Shown here: positions 10,574 through 19,691 of the stretch, piece by piece
How positions within the stretch are numbered: position 1 is the stretch's first letter
How the letters are laid out: the number at the start of each line of letters is the position of its first letter
Assembly: GCF_001640025.1 (NCBI RefSeq)
Contig: NC_031672.1
Location: 992,001 to 1,056,000 of the forward strand
Direction: 5' to 3'
Origin: Sugiyamaella lignohabitans
Lineage: Eukaryota > Ascomycota > Dipodascomycetes > Dipodascales > Trichomonascaceae
Length of the DNA: 64,000 nucleotides
Program-made: the position numbers and the translations under genes
Notes under the pieces: model-generated
Databases searched by the model: none
The model's input: the letters and a program-made list of their open reading frames with translations, nothing else
Told to the model about the DNA's origin: nothing

Positions 10574-12140
10574 ATGAGTCAAAACGAAGTTTTAGTCCTT
10601 CGTGGAACCCTTGAGGGCCACAACGGTTGGGTCACCGCCCTTGCTACTTCTGCTAGCAACCCCGATATTCTCCTTTCCGCTTCTCGTGATAAGAGCCTTA
10701 TCATCTGGAACCTTACCAGAGACGAACAAGCTTACGGTGTTCCCAAGAGATCTCTTCACGGACACGCTCACATTGTCCAAGATGTCACCATCTCTCAAGA
10801 CGGTTCTTACGCCATCTCTGCTTCTTGGGATAAGACTCTCCGTCTTTGGGACTTGAATGACGGAACCACCCTCAGAAGATTTGTCGGCCACACTGGTGAT
10901 GTTTTGTCGGTCTCTTTCTCTCCTGACAACAGACAAATTGTTTCTGCTGGTCGTGACAGAACCATCAAGGTCTGGAACACCATTGGTGACTGTAAATACA
11001 CTTACGACGGCCAAAAGTCTCACTCCGACTGGGTCTCTACCGTCAGATTCTCTCCTGCTACTGACGACAAGTCTCACACCATCATCTCTGCTGGTTGGGA
11101 CAAGCTTGTCAAGGTAAGTTTTAACATTTCGACAATATTTAGATATTGTATTTTTTGAACTGTGGATTCGGTATTGGATCGTTAGCTGATTTTGGTTTTG
11201 ACCATGTTTTTCGCATTTACATGTTCAAGACCAGGCTCGGCTTTAGATGATTCCAATTATATTGTCTGAACTTATTATGTGGAAAAGAAGTTGATTATGG
11301 CGAATTTGAGCATGAACCACTCAATCGGAATGGTTATAAAATGAAGAGCTCAGAGAGATCTTGAAATACAATTGGATATTGGATACAGGATGGCACGAAA
11401 TTCGAACGAACGATTACTTTTTCTGACGGTATGGATATGATGTTAGAAATATATTTGCTACTTCAGACGGGAGTCACATCCCGAATGAGACATAAACATA
11501 TATCACCAAGATCTCTGATCCCATTACCAACAGAAGAAGTTTGAAGTTTGCACCTGGCCAAGATCTCAGAATTCGACATAATCAGCAATTCTCCTCAATG
11601 TCTGTTCAAATAAGCCAATCCACAGTTCTTCAACGCTCGCGAAGCAAGCACAATGGGGTCTGGGGCAGCGCCCCAGCCGCCGGAGGAAAAAACAACAACT
11701 AACAAGAAATCTAGGTCTGGGATCTCCAAACCACCTCTCTTAAGGCTGACAACGTTGGTCACACCGGTTACGTTTCCACCATCACCATCTCTCCTGATGG
11801 ATCTTTGTGTGCCTCTGGTGGCAAGGATGGTTCTATCATCCTCTGGGATCTTAACAGCTCTGCCCACCTCTACTCTCTCCCCTCCGGTGACGAGGTTCAC
11901 GCTCTTACCTTCTCCCCCAACAGATACTGGCTCTGTGCTGCCACCTCTTCTTCCATCAAGATCTACGACCTTGAGAAGAGAGACCTCATTGACGAGCTCA
12001 AGCCCGACTTTGCCCTTGCCGGACCCAAGTCCAAGGAGCCCGAGGTCATCTCCCTTGCATGGTCTGCCGATGGTCAGAACTTGTTCGCCGGTTACACCGA
12101 TAACGTCATCCGTGTCTGGCAAGTCATGCAATCCAGCTAG
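10574..12140 (+). CDS. ASC1: RACK1 / Asc1, 40S ribosome-associated WD40 protein (one intron)
   Basis: Exons 10574-11113 and 11715-12140 give 321 residues (yeast Asc1 has 319). The intron has donor GTAAGT and a CTAAC branch site 9 nt before its TAG. Seven WD40 blades are visible, with GH...WD dipeptides such as GHNGWV, IIWNL, LRLWDL, IKVWNT, VKVWDL, IILWDL and IRVWQV; the junction recreates KLVKVWDLQ. RACK1 sits on the head of the 40S subunit near the mRNA exit and links translation to signalling and quality control. The start is the ATG preceding [15 protein letters not shown]; the longer frame upstream has no counterpart in the family. Codon use is strongly biased, as expected for a highly expressed gene. 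The intron carries a U24 snoRNA and one GC element. Confidence 0.97.
11428..11528 (+). ncRNA. snR24: C/D-box snoRNA U24 (snR24) inside the ASC1 intron
   Basis: The C box is ATGATGT at 11437-11443 and the D box CTGA at 11515-11518. Flanking bases can pair as a terminal stem (GGTA at 11428-11431 with TACC at 11525-11528). Between the boxes are blocks I recognise from yeast snR24: ATTTGCTACTTCAGA (about 11452-11466), CCGAATGAGACAT (about 11480-11492) and TATCACCAAGATCTCTGA, running into the D box. U24 guides 2'-O-methylation of large-subunit rRNA, and in S. cerevisiae it also lies in the ASC1 intron, so the host relationship is conserved. It is presumably released from the debranched intron. Exact ends are approximate. 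Confidence 0.9.
11635..11686 (-). repeat. GC double-hairpin element, C arm (-), in the ASC1 intron
   Basis: C-type copy with tail GCTCGC-GAA-GCAAGC and loop GCT (read in + sense). It is antisense to ASC1 and ends about 12 nt before the branch site, between the snoRNA and the 3' splice site. The terminal C of GGAGGC is missing. Confidence 0.85.
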
Positions 12141-12230
12141 AGGGCTCCCCAACTGGACAAAAAAAATAATGTTTTGTTTTTAATCGTAAAATAACAAGAA
12201 GGTCTCTGCCATGTGTACCCTGAGTCCCGT

Positions 12231-12263
12231 GCCTCCGGCCACTGGGGCTCCGCCCCAGACACT
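12231..12263 (+). repeat. GC double-hairpin element, truncated (+)
   Basis: Only the GCCTCCGGCC end and the TGGGGC-TCC-GCCCCA hairpin remain; the tail is lost. It lies 91 nt after the ASC1 stop, in sense. Confidence 0.75.
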
Positions 12264-12292
12264 GAACAGGTTGCTGGGGGTCCAGGGGTTGT

Positions 12293-12345
12293 GCCTCCGG
12301 CGGCTGGGGCGCTGCCCCAGACCCCGTTGTGCTCGCTTCGCGAGC
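12293..12345 (+). repeat. GC double-hairpin element, C arm (+)
   Basis: Complete C-type copy, loop GCT, tail GCTCGC-TTC-GCGAGC. Sense with ASC1, in the ASC1-OCT1 convergent gap. Confidence 0.9.
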
Positions 12346-12354
12346 GCCCGGCGG

Positions 12355-12566
12355 TGAAACTGATGCTCCTGACCCCCCGAAAACGATTCAGAGCTCATTG
12401 AAGCTGATTCTGCGACCCCCGAACTCGTCTCAAGAATCATTGCAGCTGATGCTGAGTGAGATTCCAGAAACCGAATCGGGGATGGCGAGAAGAGTATCTG
12501 TGTCTGGGACTCGCTCCCCGAAAACGATTCAGTTCTCGTTGAAGCTGATGCTGGGACCCCAGAAAT
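12355..12566. repeat. Degenerate tandem repeat between ASC1 and OCT1
   Basis: A loose repeat built on CCCCGAAAACGATTCAG followed by CTCATTGAAGCTGATGCTG, with clear copies near 12378-12412 and 12516-12555 and weaker ones between. It separates the two + elements from the two - elements. The CCCCGAAAACGA motif resembles the spacer of the paired GC elements, so it may be decayed element interior. Confidence 0.55.
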
Positions 12567-12626
12567 CGACTCGAGCGTAGCGAGAGGAGCAGCGGGGTCT
12601 GGGGCGAAGCCCCAGCCGCCGGAGGC
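12567..12626 (-). repeat. GC double-hairpin element, A arm (-)
   Basis: Complete A-type copy, loop TTC. Sense with OCT1, 121 nt beyond its stop. Confidence 0.9.
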
Positions 12627-12650
12627 ACAACGCCTGACACCCCCAGAAAT

Positions 12651-12711
12651 CGACTCGAGCGAAGCGAGAGGAGCAGCGGGGGTCTGGGGCGGAGCCCCAG
12701 CCGCCGGAGGC
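12651..12711 (-). repeat. GC double-hairpin element, A arm (-)
   Basis: Complete A-type copy with one extra G in the GGGGGTC stretch. It ends 36 nt beyond the OCT1 stop, in sense with OCT1 and tandem with the preceding copy. Confidence 0.9.
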
Positions 12712-12746
12712 ATGAGTGAAGAAAAGTAGAACATGCAATTGAGTTT

Positions 12747-15161
12747 TTAAGCTTTTAGTGAGCGACCGATCTCGAGCATGGCGGTTTCGTCGCCGTTGGC
12801 GAGACTCGGTTCGCGGAGGACCGCTGAGACGCACTGCCAGGGGTCTCTGCTTCCGCCCCAGGAGAGGACTTCGCGTCGGAAATGTTCGCCGGCTTCGCGG
12901 GAGGTGGGGTCGTTGACGAACAGTTTTTGCCAGATACGGTCGGCAATGGCCCGGTCGAACAGGTAGCAGTAGTAGTTTGCTCCGTAGCTAAACAGGTGGC
13001 CGAACTGGGCTGGCCATCGCGAGTCGGGATGCGCTTCGAAAAGACCTCGGGACTTTTCAAGTTCATAGTAAATGGCGTTGGGATCGAATGTCGGAGTGTT
13101 TGCTAGTTCAGAATGCACTTGTTGGTCGAGCATTGAAATGAGGATTTGATGGTATGTTTCGGTTTGATCGTACAGTGATTGAAGGCTTAGCTGACAGTTG
13201 AATACTGATAGTGGCAGTGGCTCGTCGGTTAGATGGTGTCGTGCAAACAGTTTCATGACTTCAGGTGAGGCAGCAAACCGTTCCATTAACACTGATGGTA
13301 ACTCGACAAAGTCAGTGGCACACCGTGTACCTGATACATTGTGCAAACTAGTCCTACCGAGCATTGAGTGAATGGCATGACCCATTTCGTGAAATAGAGT
13401 CTGAACTTCACTGTACGATAATAGACACTTGGACAGAGCAGGATCCTTGACAAAATCACAGACAAGTGCAATAATGGGCAGTTGATAGCATCGGTTGGTG
13501 CTGTCTCGGATAACAGAACTGCCTTGATGGTAATATGAAGGCTCGCCAGGAGTGATCTCGCGAGAACACTGCACAGTGAAATGAGCCGGGTGAGGCGATT
13601 TTCCATCTCTCTGGAACAAATCACAGTAGATAACGCCGATTTTACCTTCGGTTTCAGAAACCACATCCAGACGACGAACTTCGTCATCCCATACCTCACC
13701 GGGTTTGGTCTCAATAGGTACAAACGAGATGCCGTATATTCTCGTGAACAGTCGAGACAGTCCCTGCATGACAGTACCCAATGAGAAATATGCAGATATA
13801 AAATCAGACGATTTACTCTTGGACCGTTTAGAATGCGTGTGTTTGGCAGCATAGTAGTCTCTGTCCCATGCTTTCAGTAACGTTTCAGCCAACGGAGTAG
13901 CTTTCTCATCACTCTTGAGTTTTTTGAGATCCAATAGTTCCTTGGCAGCTCGAGGATTTGTTTGTTGAGCTAGTTCGTCTAAAAAACGTTGTACATTGAC
14001 AGGTGTCTTGGCCATTTTATCTTTAAGTTCGTACTCAGCAAAGCTATTACAGCCCATCATCCTAGCCAGTTCAGCTCGTGCAGTGAGAAAGTCGCCAAGT
14101 AAACCCACCTGTTCATCAGTAGCAGACCTCTGAGCAAGCCAGATATCCCGTCGGGTGTTTTCATTGGAAATTGTTTGTAATGCCATATCAGCTACGGGAC
14201 CGTAGGTAGGGATTTTGAACCTGCCGCCAAACGACCTCAGTCTATTAGCCAAGACAGGATCAAGACCCCAAACTTGAGATTTAGAAAATGTTAAATGATG
14301 CTTTGCAGGGCCAATATTATTCAAAAACTGCTGGCCAAGAATCGATACTTTACTTGATAACCGAACAAACTTTTCTCGATCATGAGGGGCCAAATTGACT
14401 CCTGATTTCTTGAAATCGGCCAGCAGGATTTCTCCCACAGTTATCTCTTCACTAGAAAGACCGTTTCTAATGTCATTATTGCCAAGAACCTTGTCTAGAA
14501 TATCATGTAACTCCACGCTGGTATTCAGCATATTCATATAATCATACATGAGTTCATGGCACTCCTGAGCCACGTTGATGAACTCTTTATTAGGATGCGA
14601 AATACGCACAAATGCAACCATATCGATAACTTTACAGATGATATCGCTCAAGATATCGAAATTGCGGATCGCATTATGAAGCGCTTCTGGGTCGTCTCCA
14701 GCATTTATAATCTTCAGAGTCAGTTCCTGAGCCTGTCGCAGCGACTCCTGTGTGAACTCTACCATTCCCTGTGGCGTGGTAAGATATCTGTTCTCAAACA
14801 AACCAGTGGGTTCAAGAGCATTTGTATGGCCAGGTGCAAAATCTTTTTTCCAGAACTCGACCGAATCAAACACATCTCGGATGCTCTGATCAGTGCTGTT
14901 CTCCAAACCCGTCGTCGACTTCGTCGTCAGTTGACGACTTCCGTCCACTCTTCTTAGTCGATTTCCCAATACAAACCCGCCATTCAAAAATGGTTTTCCA
15001 CTTCGAGCCTCCAAACGAGTCTCTACGACCCCCACAGGACCCACAGGACCCACAGGCCCTGTCAGACCCGAGATCCGTCTGACGAGCACACTCTCCCCGT
15101 GTCCCAAACCACCGGACCAGCGGGGGAGGGTCTTTCTCGCTGACGACCAGCTCCTCAACAT
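12747..15161 (-). CDS. OCT1: Mitochondrial intermediate peptidase (M3 metallopeptidase)
   Basis: The first ATG is at 15161 (804 residues; the frame extends 8 codons upstream from a GTG). Yeast Oct1 is 772 residues. The N-terminus is rich in Arg and Ser with no acidic residues (MLRSWSSARKTLPRW), as expected of a mitochondrial targeting sequence. The zinc site FHEMGH is near residue 590 and fits the M3 HExxH signature, with a downstream conserved block near 640 (FVELPSVLMERF) supplying the third ligand. In the matrix, Oct1 removes an N-terminal octapeptide from precursors already cut by the processing peptidase. No intron is evident. Two sense-oriented GC elements follow the stop. Confidence 0.93.
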   Translation of the reverse strand: MLRSWSSARKTLPRWSGGLGHGESVLVRRISGLTGPVGPVGPVGVVETRLEARSGKPFLNGGFVLGNRLRRVDGSRQLTTKSTTGLENSTDQSIRDVFDSVEFWKKDFAPGHTNALEPTGLFENRYLTTPQGMVEFTQESLRQAQELTLKIINAGDDPEALHNAIRNFDILSDIICKVIDMVAFVRISHPNKEFINVAQECHELMYDYMNMLNTSVELHDILDKVLGNNDIRNGLSSEEITVGEILLADFKKSGVNLAPHDREKFVRLSSKVSILGQQFLNNIGPAKHHLTFSKSQVWGLDPVLANRLRSFGGRFKIPTYGPVADMALQTISNENTRRDIWLAQRSATDEQVGLLGDFLTARAELARMMGCNSFAEYELKDKMAKTPVNVQRFLDELAQQTNPRAAKELLDLKKLKSDEKATPLAETLLKAWDRDYYAAKHTHSKRSKSKSSDFISAYFSLGTVMQGLSRLFTRIYGISFVPIETKPGEVWDDEVRRLDVVSETEGKIGVIYCDLFQRDGKSPHPAHFTVQCSREITPGEPSYYHQGSSVIRDSTNRCYQLPIIALVCDFVKDPALSKCLLSYSEVQTLFHEMGHAIHSMLGRTSLHNVSGTRCATDFVELPSVLMERFAASPEVMKLFARHHLTDEPLPLSVFNCQLSLQSLYDQTETYHQILISMLDQQVHSELANTPTFDPNAIYYELEKSRGLFEAHPDSRWPAQFGHLFSYGANYYCYLFDRAIADRIWQKLFVNDPTSREAGEHFRREVLSWGGSRDPWQCVSAVLREPSLANGDETAMLEIGRSLKA

Positions 15162-15482
15162 TCTAACCCCTGATACAACAGCCACAGAAACACCAGTCCT
15201 CGACCTCTATAACCAGTCAAGAAAACAGCGTTGTCAAAAAAAAATAGGCTGATTTTTCACCCAGATCAAGCGACATGGAATTAACAATCCTCAGATCAGA
15301 TCATCAACCGATCGGCAGACCCAGCCCCAGTCCCAACTGCCATATCACCCCACGCACTTCAAAATATCGCCATACCGAGGTTCACGAGCCCGCCGGCCAA
15401 CCCACGGACCGCTCGCATCAACGCTCCATCGTCCTCGCTATCTCGCATCGCTACCCCTGCAGTTCGACGTAGGGGTGTTCCT

Positions 15483-15535
15483 GCCTCCGGCGGCTGGGGC
15501 GCTGCCCCAGACCCCGCTGTGCTCGCTCCGCGAGC
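15483..15535 (+). repeat. GC double-hairpin element, C arm (+)
   Basis: C-type copy, loop GCT, tail hairpin GCTCGC-TCC-GCGAGC (loop changed from TTC). Confidence 0.9.
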
Positions 15536-15576
15536 TCATATACCCCATGGGGGAGGGGTACGGGGGTTCGGGCGTG

Positions 15577-15629
15577 GCCTCCGGCGGCTGGGGCGCTGCC
15601 CCAGACCCCGTTGTGCTCGCGAAGCGAGC
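15577..15629 (+). repeat. GC double-hairpin element, C arm (+), inverted tail loop
   Basis: C-type copy, loop GCT. The tail hairpin reads GCTCGC-GAA-GCGAGC: the loop is the reverse complement of the usual TTC while the stem is unchanged. Confidence 0.9.
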
Positions 15630-15680
15630 TCTCTGACCACCTGGACCCCCCTGAATCCACCAGTCTGGGACACCCACACC

Positions 15681-15740
15681 CGACTCGAGCGAAGCGAGAG
15701 GAGCAGCGGGGTCTGGGGCGGAGCCCCAGCCGCCGGAGGC
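15681..15740 (-). repeat. GC double-hairpin element, A arm (-)
   Basis: Complete A-type copy, loop TCC, sense with GLN1 and 151 nt beyond its stop. Confidence 0.9.
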
Positions 15741-15891
15741 AGAGCGGGGAACAGAGAGGTGTGCGAAGAGAGGTTCATTAACATAAAATAGATAGAAAAC
15801 AGGGGGATCTGTATGCCTTTAATAAGTTATATAGAAAACAGAAAACAGAGATCTAATGGACAAAGCGGATGAGGTCAGGAGAGCCTGGGGC

Positions 15892-16998
15892 TTACTCCTT
15901 TTGGACTTGCTTGACAATGTCAGCCTCGGGGATGGAACCGAGAATGGTCTCGGCAATAATACCGGTGACGAGGTAGGGGTCGATGTTGGAGGCGGGACGA
16001 CGGTCCTCGAAGTAACCGAATCCCTCCTTGGCAACGGAACGGGGAATACGCACAGAGGCACCTCTGTTGGCAACACCGGACGAGAAGTTGGCAACAGAAG
16101 CAGTCTCGTGACGACCGGTCAGACGAAGATCGTTGTCTTCACCGTACACGGCAATGTGCTCCTTGTGACGCTTGGAAAGCTTCTCAATAGCCTCCTCAAT
16201 GTACTTCATACCACCGGGGTTTCTCATTTGCTCGGTGGAAACGTTGGTGTGACAACCAGCACCGTTCCAGTCTCCTTGAAGAGGCTTGGGGTGGAACGAG
16301 ATCTTGACACCAAAGTCCTCGGCAACACGGGTCAGCAAGTATCTGGCAACAGTCAACTCATCACCCATCTTGATTCCCTCACAAGGACCGACTTGGAACT
16401 CCCATTGAGAAGGCATGACCTCGGCATTGATACCGGAGATGTCAACACCGGCATACAAACAGGCACGGTAATGAGCCTCGACAATGTCACGGCAGAAAAC
16501 CTTACCAGTACCAACACCACAGTAGTAAGGACCTTGAGGACCGGGGAAACCACCCTTGGGCCAGCCATAGACATTGTCGTATTGGTCGAAAAGAGTGTAC
16601 TCTTGTTCAATACCAAACCAGATCTTGGAATCCTTGTGGGCCTCCATGAGCTTAGCACACTCGTGACGGTAGTTTGTCTTGTTAGGAGTACCATCGTTGT
16701 TCCAACACTCGGCAAGAACAATGATGTTATCACCCTTTCTAAAAGGGTCCTTGAAAATAGCGGCAGGACGCAAATAAATATCCGAGTCATGACCAGGAGC
16801 TTGTTCGGTAGAAGAACCGTCGAAGTTCCATTCAGGAAGGTCATCAATCGACTCGGGAGACTTGCTAAGAGTCTTACACTTGGATCGGATACCATTAGTA
16901 CCATCGATCCAGATGTATTCAGCCAAGACAGCTCCGTTTTGAGGGAGGTCCAAATACTTCTGCAAAGTAGCAGTGTTAGAAACAACAGCCGACGACAT
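15892..16998 (-). CDS. GLN1: Glutamine synthetase
   Basis: 368 residues, the usual size of eukaryotic type-II glutamine synthetase (yeast Gln1 has 370). It starts at ATG 16998 ([20 protein letters not shown]). The beta-grasp domain contains [16 protein letters not shown], and the catalytic domain has [29 protein letters not shown], the ATP-binding [15 protein letters not shown] and [26 protein letters not shown], so substrate and metal residues are present. It makes glutamine from glutamate and ammonium with ATP, in the cytosol, as a decamer. Codon use is strongly biased, implying high expression; a long complementary open frame on the other strand is a by-product of this. GATA motifs upstream fit nitrogen control. 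Confidence 0.98.
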   Translation of the reverse strand: MSSAVVSNTATLQKYLDLPQNGAVLAEYIWIDGTNGIRSKCKTLSKSPESIDDLPEWNFDGSSTEQAPGHDSDIYLRPAAIFKDPFRKGDNIIVLAECWNNDGTPNKTNYRHECAKLMEAHKDSKIWFGIEQEYTLFDQYDNVYGWPKGGFPGPQGPYYCGVGTGKVFCRDIVEAHYRACLYAGVDISGINAEVMPSQWEFQVGPCEGIKMGDELTVARYLLTRVAEDFGVKISFHPKPLQGDWNGAGCHTNVSTEQMRNPGGMKYIEEAIEKLSKRHKEHIAVYGEDNDLRLTGRHETASVANFSSGVANRGASVRIPRSVAKEGFGYFEDRRPASNIDPYLVTGIIAETILGSIPEADIVKQVQKE

Positions 16999-17257
16999 TT
17001 TTTATGATGTTAGAAAATGCTGATGTGAAAACAAAGAATGATTTGAATAAAACCAAAAAGAAAAAGACAAAAAATTGAATTTGTTGTTTTTTTCGCTGAT
17101 AGACAAGATCAACTAAAAAATTATTCCGGCAGTCAAAGATAGAGGTTTTTTTTAAAACCTGTTAAAAAAGACTGGGAGGTTTGTTTGTTTGTTTGGGTTC
17201 TGTTTTTAGAAGAAAATAAATATCTGAATACAAGAAACGAAATCCGTTCAGATGTCA

Positions 17258-17446
17258 GATAATATCAATCTCTAAAAAAGAGTGTGTGGGGGTTTGTTTT
17301 TGGGGTGCACGCTAGAAAGCCTGTAAAGAAGAAAAGAAGAAGAGTCAAAAAAAATAGGAAAATCGTCATGCTTTTATCAGCAAACTCATCTGCCACTATC
17401 TGCTTTCTCGTGTGTCGTCTGCTGCCCGTTTGCCTATAGTGATAAG
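17258..17446. promoter_or_regulatory. GATA motifs upstream of GLN1
   Basis: GATAA at 17258-17262, TTATC at 17374-17378 and GATAAG at 17441-17446, some 260-450 nt upstream of the GLN1 ATG. Yeast GLN1 is activated by Gln3-type GATA factors under poor nitrogen. Such short motifs also occur by chance. Confidence 0.35.
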
Positions 17447-17847
17447 CCGACGTTGGGGGGTTGGGGCCGCTACACTTGGTCTGGCCACGGGAATTATTCC
17501 TATACCGATGCTGAAAATGAGTCTTAAAACTACCTTTTATTTGCTTTTTTTTATTAACCGGCCGCTCGTCCTGGAGGGGTTTTATCGAGGCTCAGCTCAT
17601 GATTGGCCCGTCCTGCCCCCAAAACTGCTGCCTCTATTCCCAAGGGTTAGGGCCCACTTAGACCATACCCTGCCCTGCCAGGCTCCCCACAAAAAGAAAT
17701 GTTACTAAAAATAATCCTCTCCCATTACCACGACCACCGACTGTTCAGACAGCCACTTTGGGGGCTTGGCCAGCGACGACTGCTACTGTGGCCCTGGCTG
17801 CAGCCAACTGCCCTTACGGGTGTCTGGGGCTGGTGGCTTGGGGGCTT

Positions 17848-17907
17848 GCCTCCGGCGGCTGGGGCTTCGCCCCAGACCCCGTGGCTCCTCTCGCTTCGCT
17901 CGAGTCG
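17848..17907 (+). repeat. GC double-hairpin element, A arm (+)
   Basis: Complete A-type copy, loop TTC, followed by GGG. No partner nearby. Confidence 0.9.
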
Positions 17908-18346
17908 GGTTTGGGGGTGCCAGCCGGACCGGGAGATTTTGCTCTCCTGACAAGCTTTCATTGCGTTGCCATTGCCATTTGCTTGCGAGAGTCATGTGAA
18001 CTGTGGCTGATTGCTATGGGGTTTTGTTAATTTCGCTGCTGGCTTTCGGTAGTTGTTGCTGCGATGAGGTCAGCCCGCAGCCTGGCCCGCAGGGGCTCGC
18101 TGGCTTTGGCCAGAGTCCGGCCCAGATCAGCCAGCAGCCAGCCAGGTCTTTGGGCCCAAACGACCTTCTTTCGGCGCCTGCCGTTTCGAGAAACCGCTCA
18201 CGCAAGCCGGCAGATCAGGGTGTGGGGGTTATGGTTTCTGCTCAGACTGGCATCCGCTACCGCAGTTCGACGCCAAATCTGAGACCATTACTGTCGAACC
18301 GCGAATGTAACCAAATGTAACGAAATGTACCTAGGGATCTGGACCT

Positions 18347-18486
18347 GCCTCCGGCGGCTGGGGCGCTGCCCCAGACCCCGTAGCTCCTGCTTCGCAGGAG
18401 ATTTTGCTGGCCATCCCCGACGAAAACGACTCGAGCGAAGCGAGAGGAGCAGCGGGGTCTGGGGCGGAGCCCCAGCCGCCGGAGGC
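18347..18486. repeat. Palindromic GC unit, B(+)/A(-)
   Basis: B arm 18347-18400 (loop GCT) facing A arm 18427-18486 (loop TCC) across a 26-nt spacer containing GCTGG and CGACGAAAA, a diverged form of the conserved core. Confidence 0.92.
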
Positions 18487-19128
18487 AGGCTGACCCCCCT
18501 CCCCCACCTCGGCACCCGCCGGTGTCGGAAGCACGATAACGCTGGGGACTCGTTTCGGCAACAACATCACAGACGATATCACCTCTTCGGGGAGATGCCC
18601 CCTCATCGCTGGGTGGAACTGAGGTTAATTTCGGCACAGAACACGCCTGTCCGCCGACAGCGGACCGATGCGATTACAACCCCCAGTAAGGGCAGTGGAG
18701 GCTGAGACGGGGATGGGGGAGCTCGTGGCGTCGTGTGGTATGTGGTGGTGGCGGGCTGTTGGGTTTTTTCTGGCGGATATAGGGTCATGAGTCTATGAGA
18801 CCGGTAGCAGCGACGGTGACGGTGGACCTCACGTCTTATCTGTGTGCGTTAAGCTTGTCCTCTTATCGCGCTGCTTCGCTCTCACGAGACGTCGGTCGCT
18901 GCGATGAGCTTCCAGCAGCAGAATCTCGCCTCGTTATAGCGATACACGCTATCCAGGCCGCAGTTTCACGAACCTGTCTGCTGCCGGTTGCATCTGCTGC
19001 TGCTGCTGCACCGTGCTTTCAACCTCCCACCAACCGATCACAAACACATGCCTTATCACCAGCCTATGGCGTTGCATCATTTAATAATTCTAACTCTGCG
19101 TGCAGTTCGAGAACGAGGGGGGGGGTCT

Positions 19129-19267
19129 GCCTCCGGCGGCTGGGGCTCCGCCCCAGACCCCGCTGCTCCTCTCGCTCCGCTCGAGTCGTTTTCGTCGGGG
19201 GTCCCAGCGAAATCTCCTGCGAAGCAGGAGCCACGGGGTCTGGGGCAGAGCCCCAGCCGCCGGAGGC
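19129..19267. repeat. Palindromic GC unit, A(+)/B(-)
   Basis: A arm 19129-19188 and B arm 19214-19267 with spacer TTTTCGTCGGGGGTCCCAGC plus a few bases. The flanks are inverted as well: G-run then TCT on the left, AGG then C-runs on the right. Confidence 0.92.
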
Positions 19268-19637
19268 AGGCCCCCTCCCCCCCGTGAAGTGGCCTGACTC
19301 TTATCAGTACGCAGGTTGTTAGTATGCACACCCCTCTCAGTTAGAGGGTTTGAAACAAACTTTGTTTCTAGCGGCGGCTATCAATTTATCCTATTTGTTT
19401 ATCTATCAATCAATCAAGGTCAGTGCCATGTCACGGCCAGTGGATGCATTAGCAGCGTAGCATTGGTCCGTCTGACACCGCCGGTGCTTATCTGCTGCTC
19501 CAGTGATCCAGTCGTCGGATCATGTCGCTATCGTGTCCTGTCCGCGCTTGGATCACTATTTTGTTTATCTGCTGCTTATCTTCGTTATCTTTTGGGGCCG
19601 TGCAGATACCGGTGCCGATCTTTGACATGTGGTTTCT

Positions 19638-19691
19638 GCCTCCGGCGGCTGGGGCTCTGCCCCAGACACCGTGGCTCCTGCTTCGCAGGAG
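19638..19691 (+). repeat. GC double-hairpin element, B arm (+)
   Basis: B-type copy, loop TCT, followed by TTTTGCTGGGACCG, the start of the conserved spacer; the facing arm is gone. Confidence 0.9.

Larger units (their letters stand above)
15162..15891. other. Intergenic region between OCT1 and GLN1, with three GC elements
   Basis: Promoter side of OCT1 and 3' side of GLN1. It holds three GC elements and no supported gene; a short frame at 15275-15472 lacks any recognisable sequence. Confidence 0.6.

Noticed and set aside
15856..17007. 383-codon open frame opposite GLN1
   Set aside because: It is the exact complement of a conserved, strongly codon-biased gene and its peptide is Val/Thr/Leu-rich without any family signal.
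18257..18637. Many 60-170-codon frames rich in PPAAGAPPQTP, SGGWGSAPDP or RLGLRPRP across the window
   Set aside because: These are translations of the GC elements in different frames; GC-rich palindromes lack stops by composition. No independent evidence for genes.
19129..19267. Target-site duplications flanking the GC units
   Set aside because: I compared the flanks of several units and found no consistent direct repeats; where flanks match, they match in inverted orientation.
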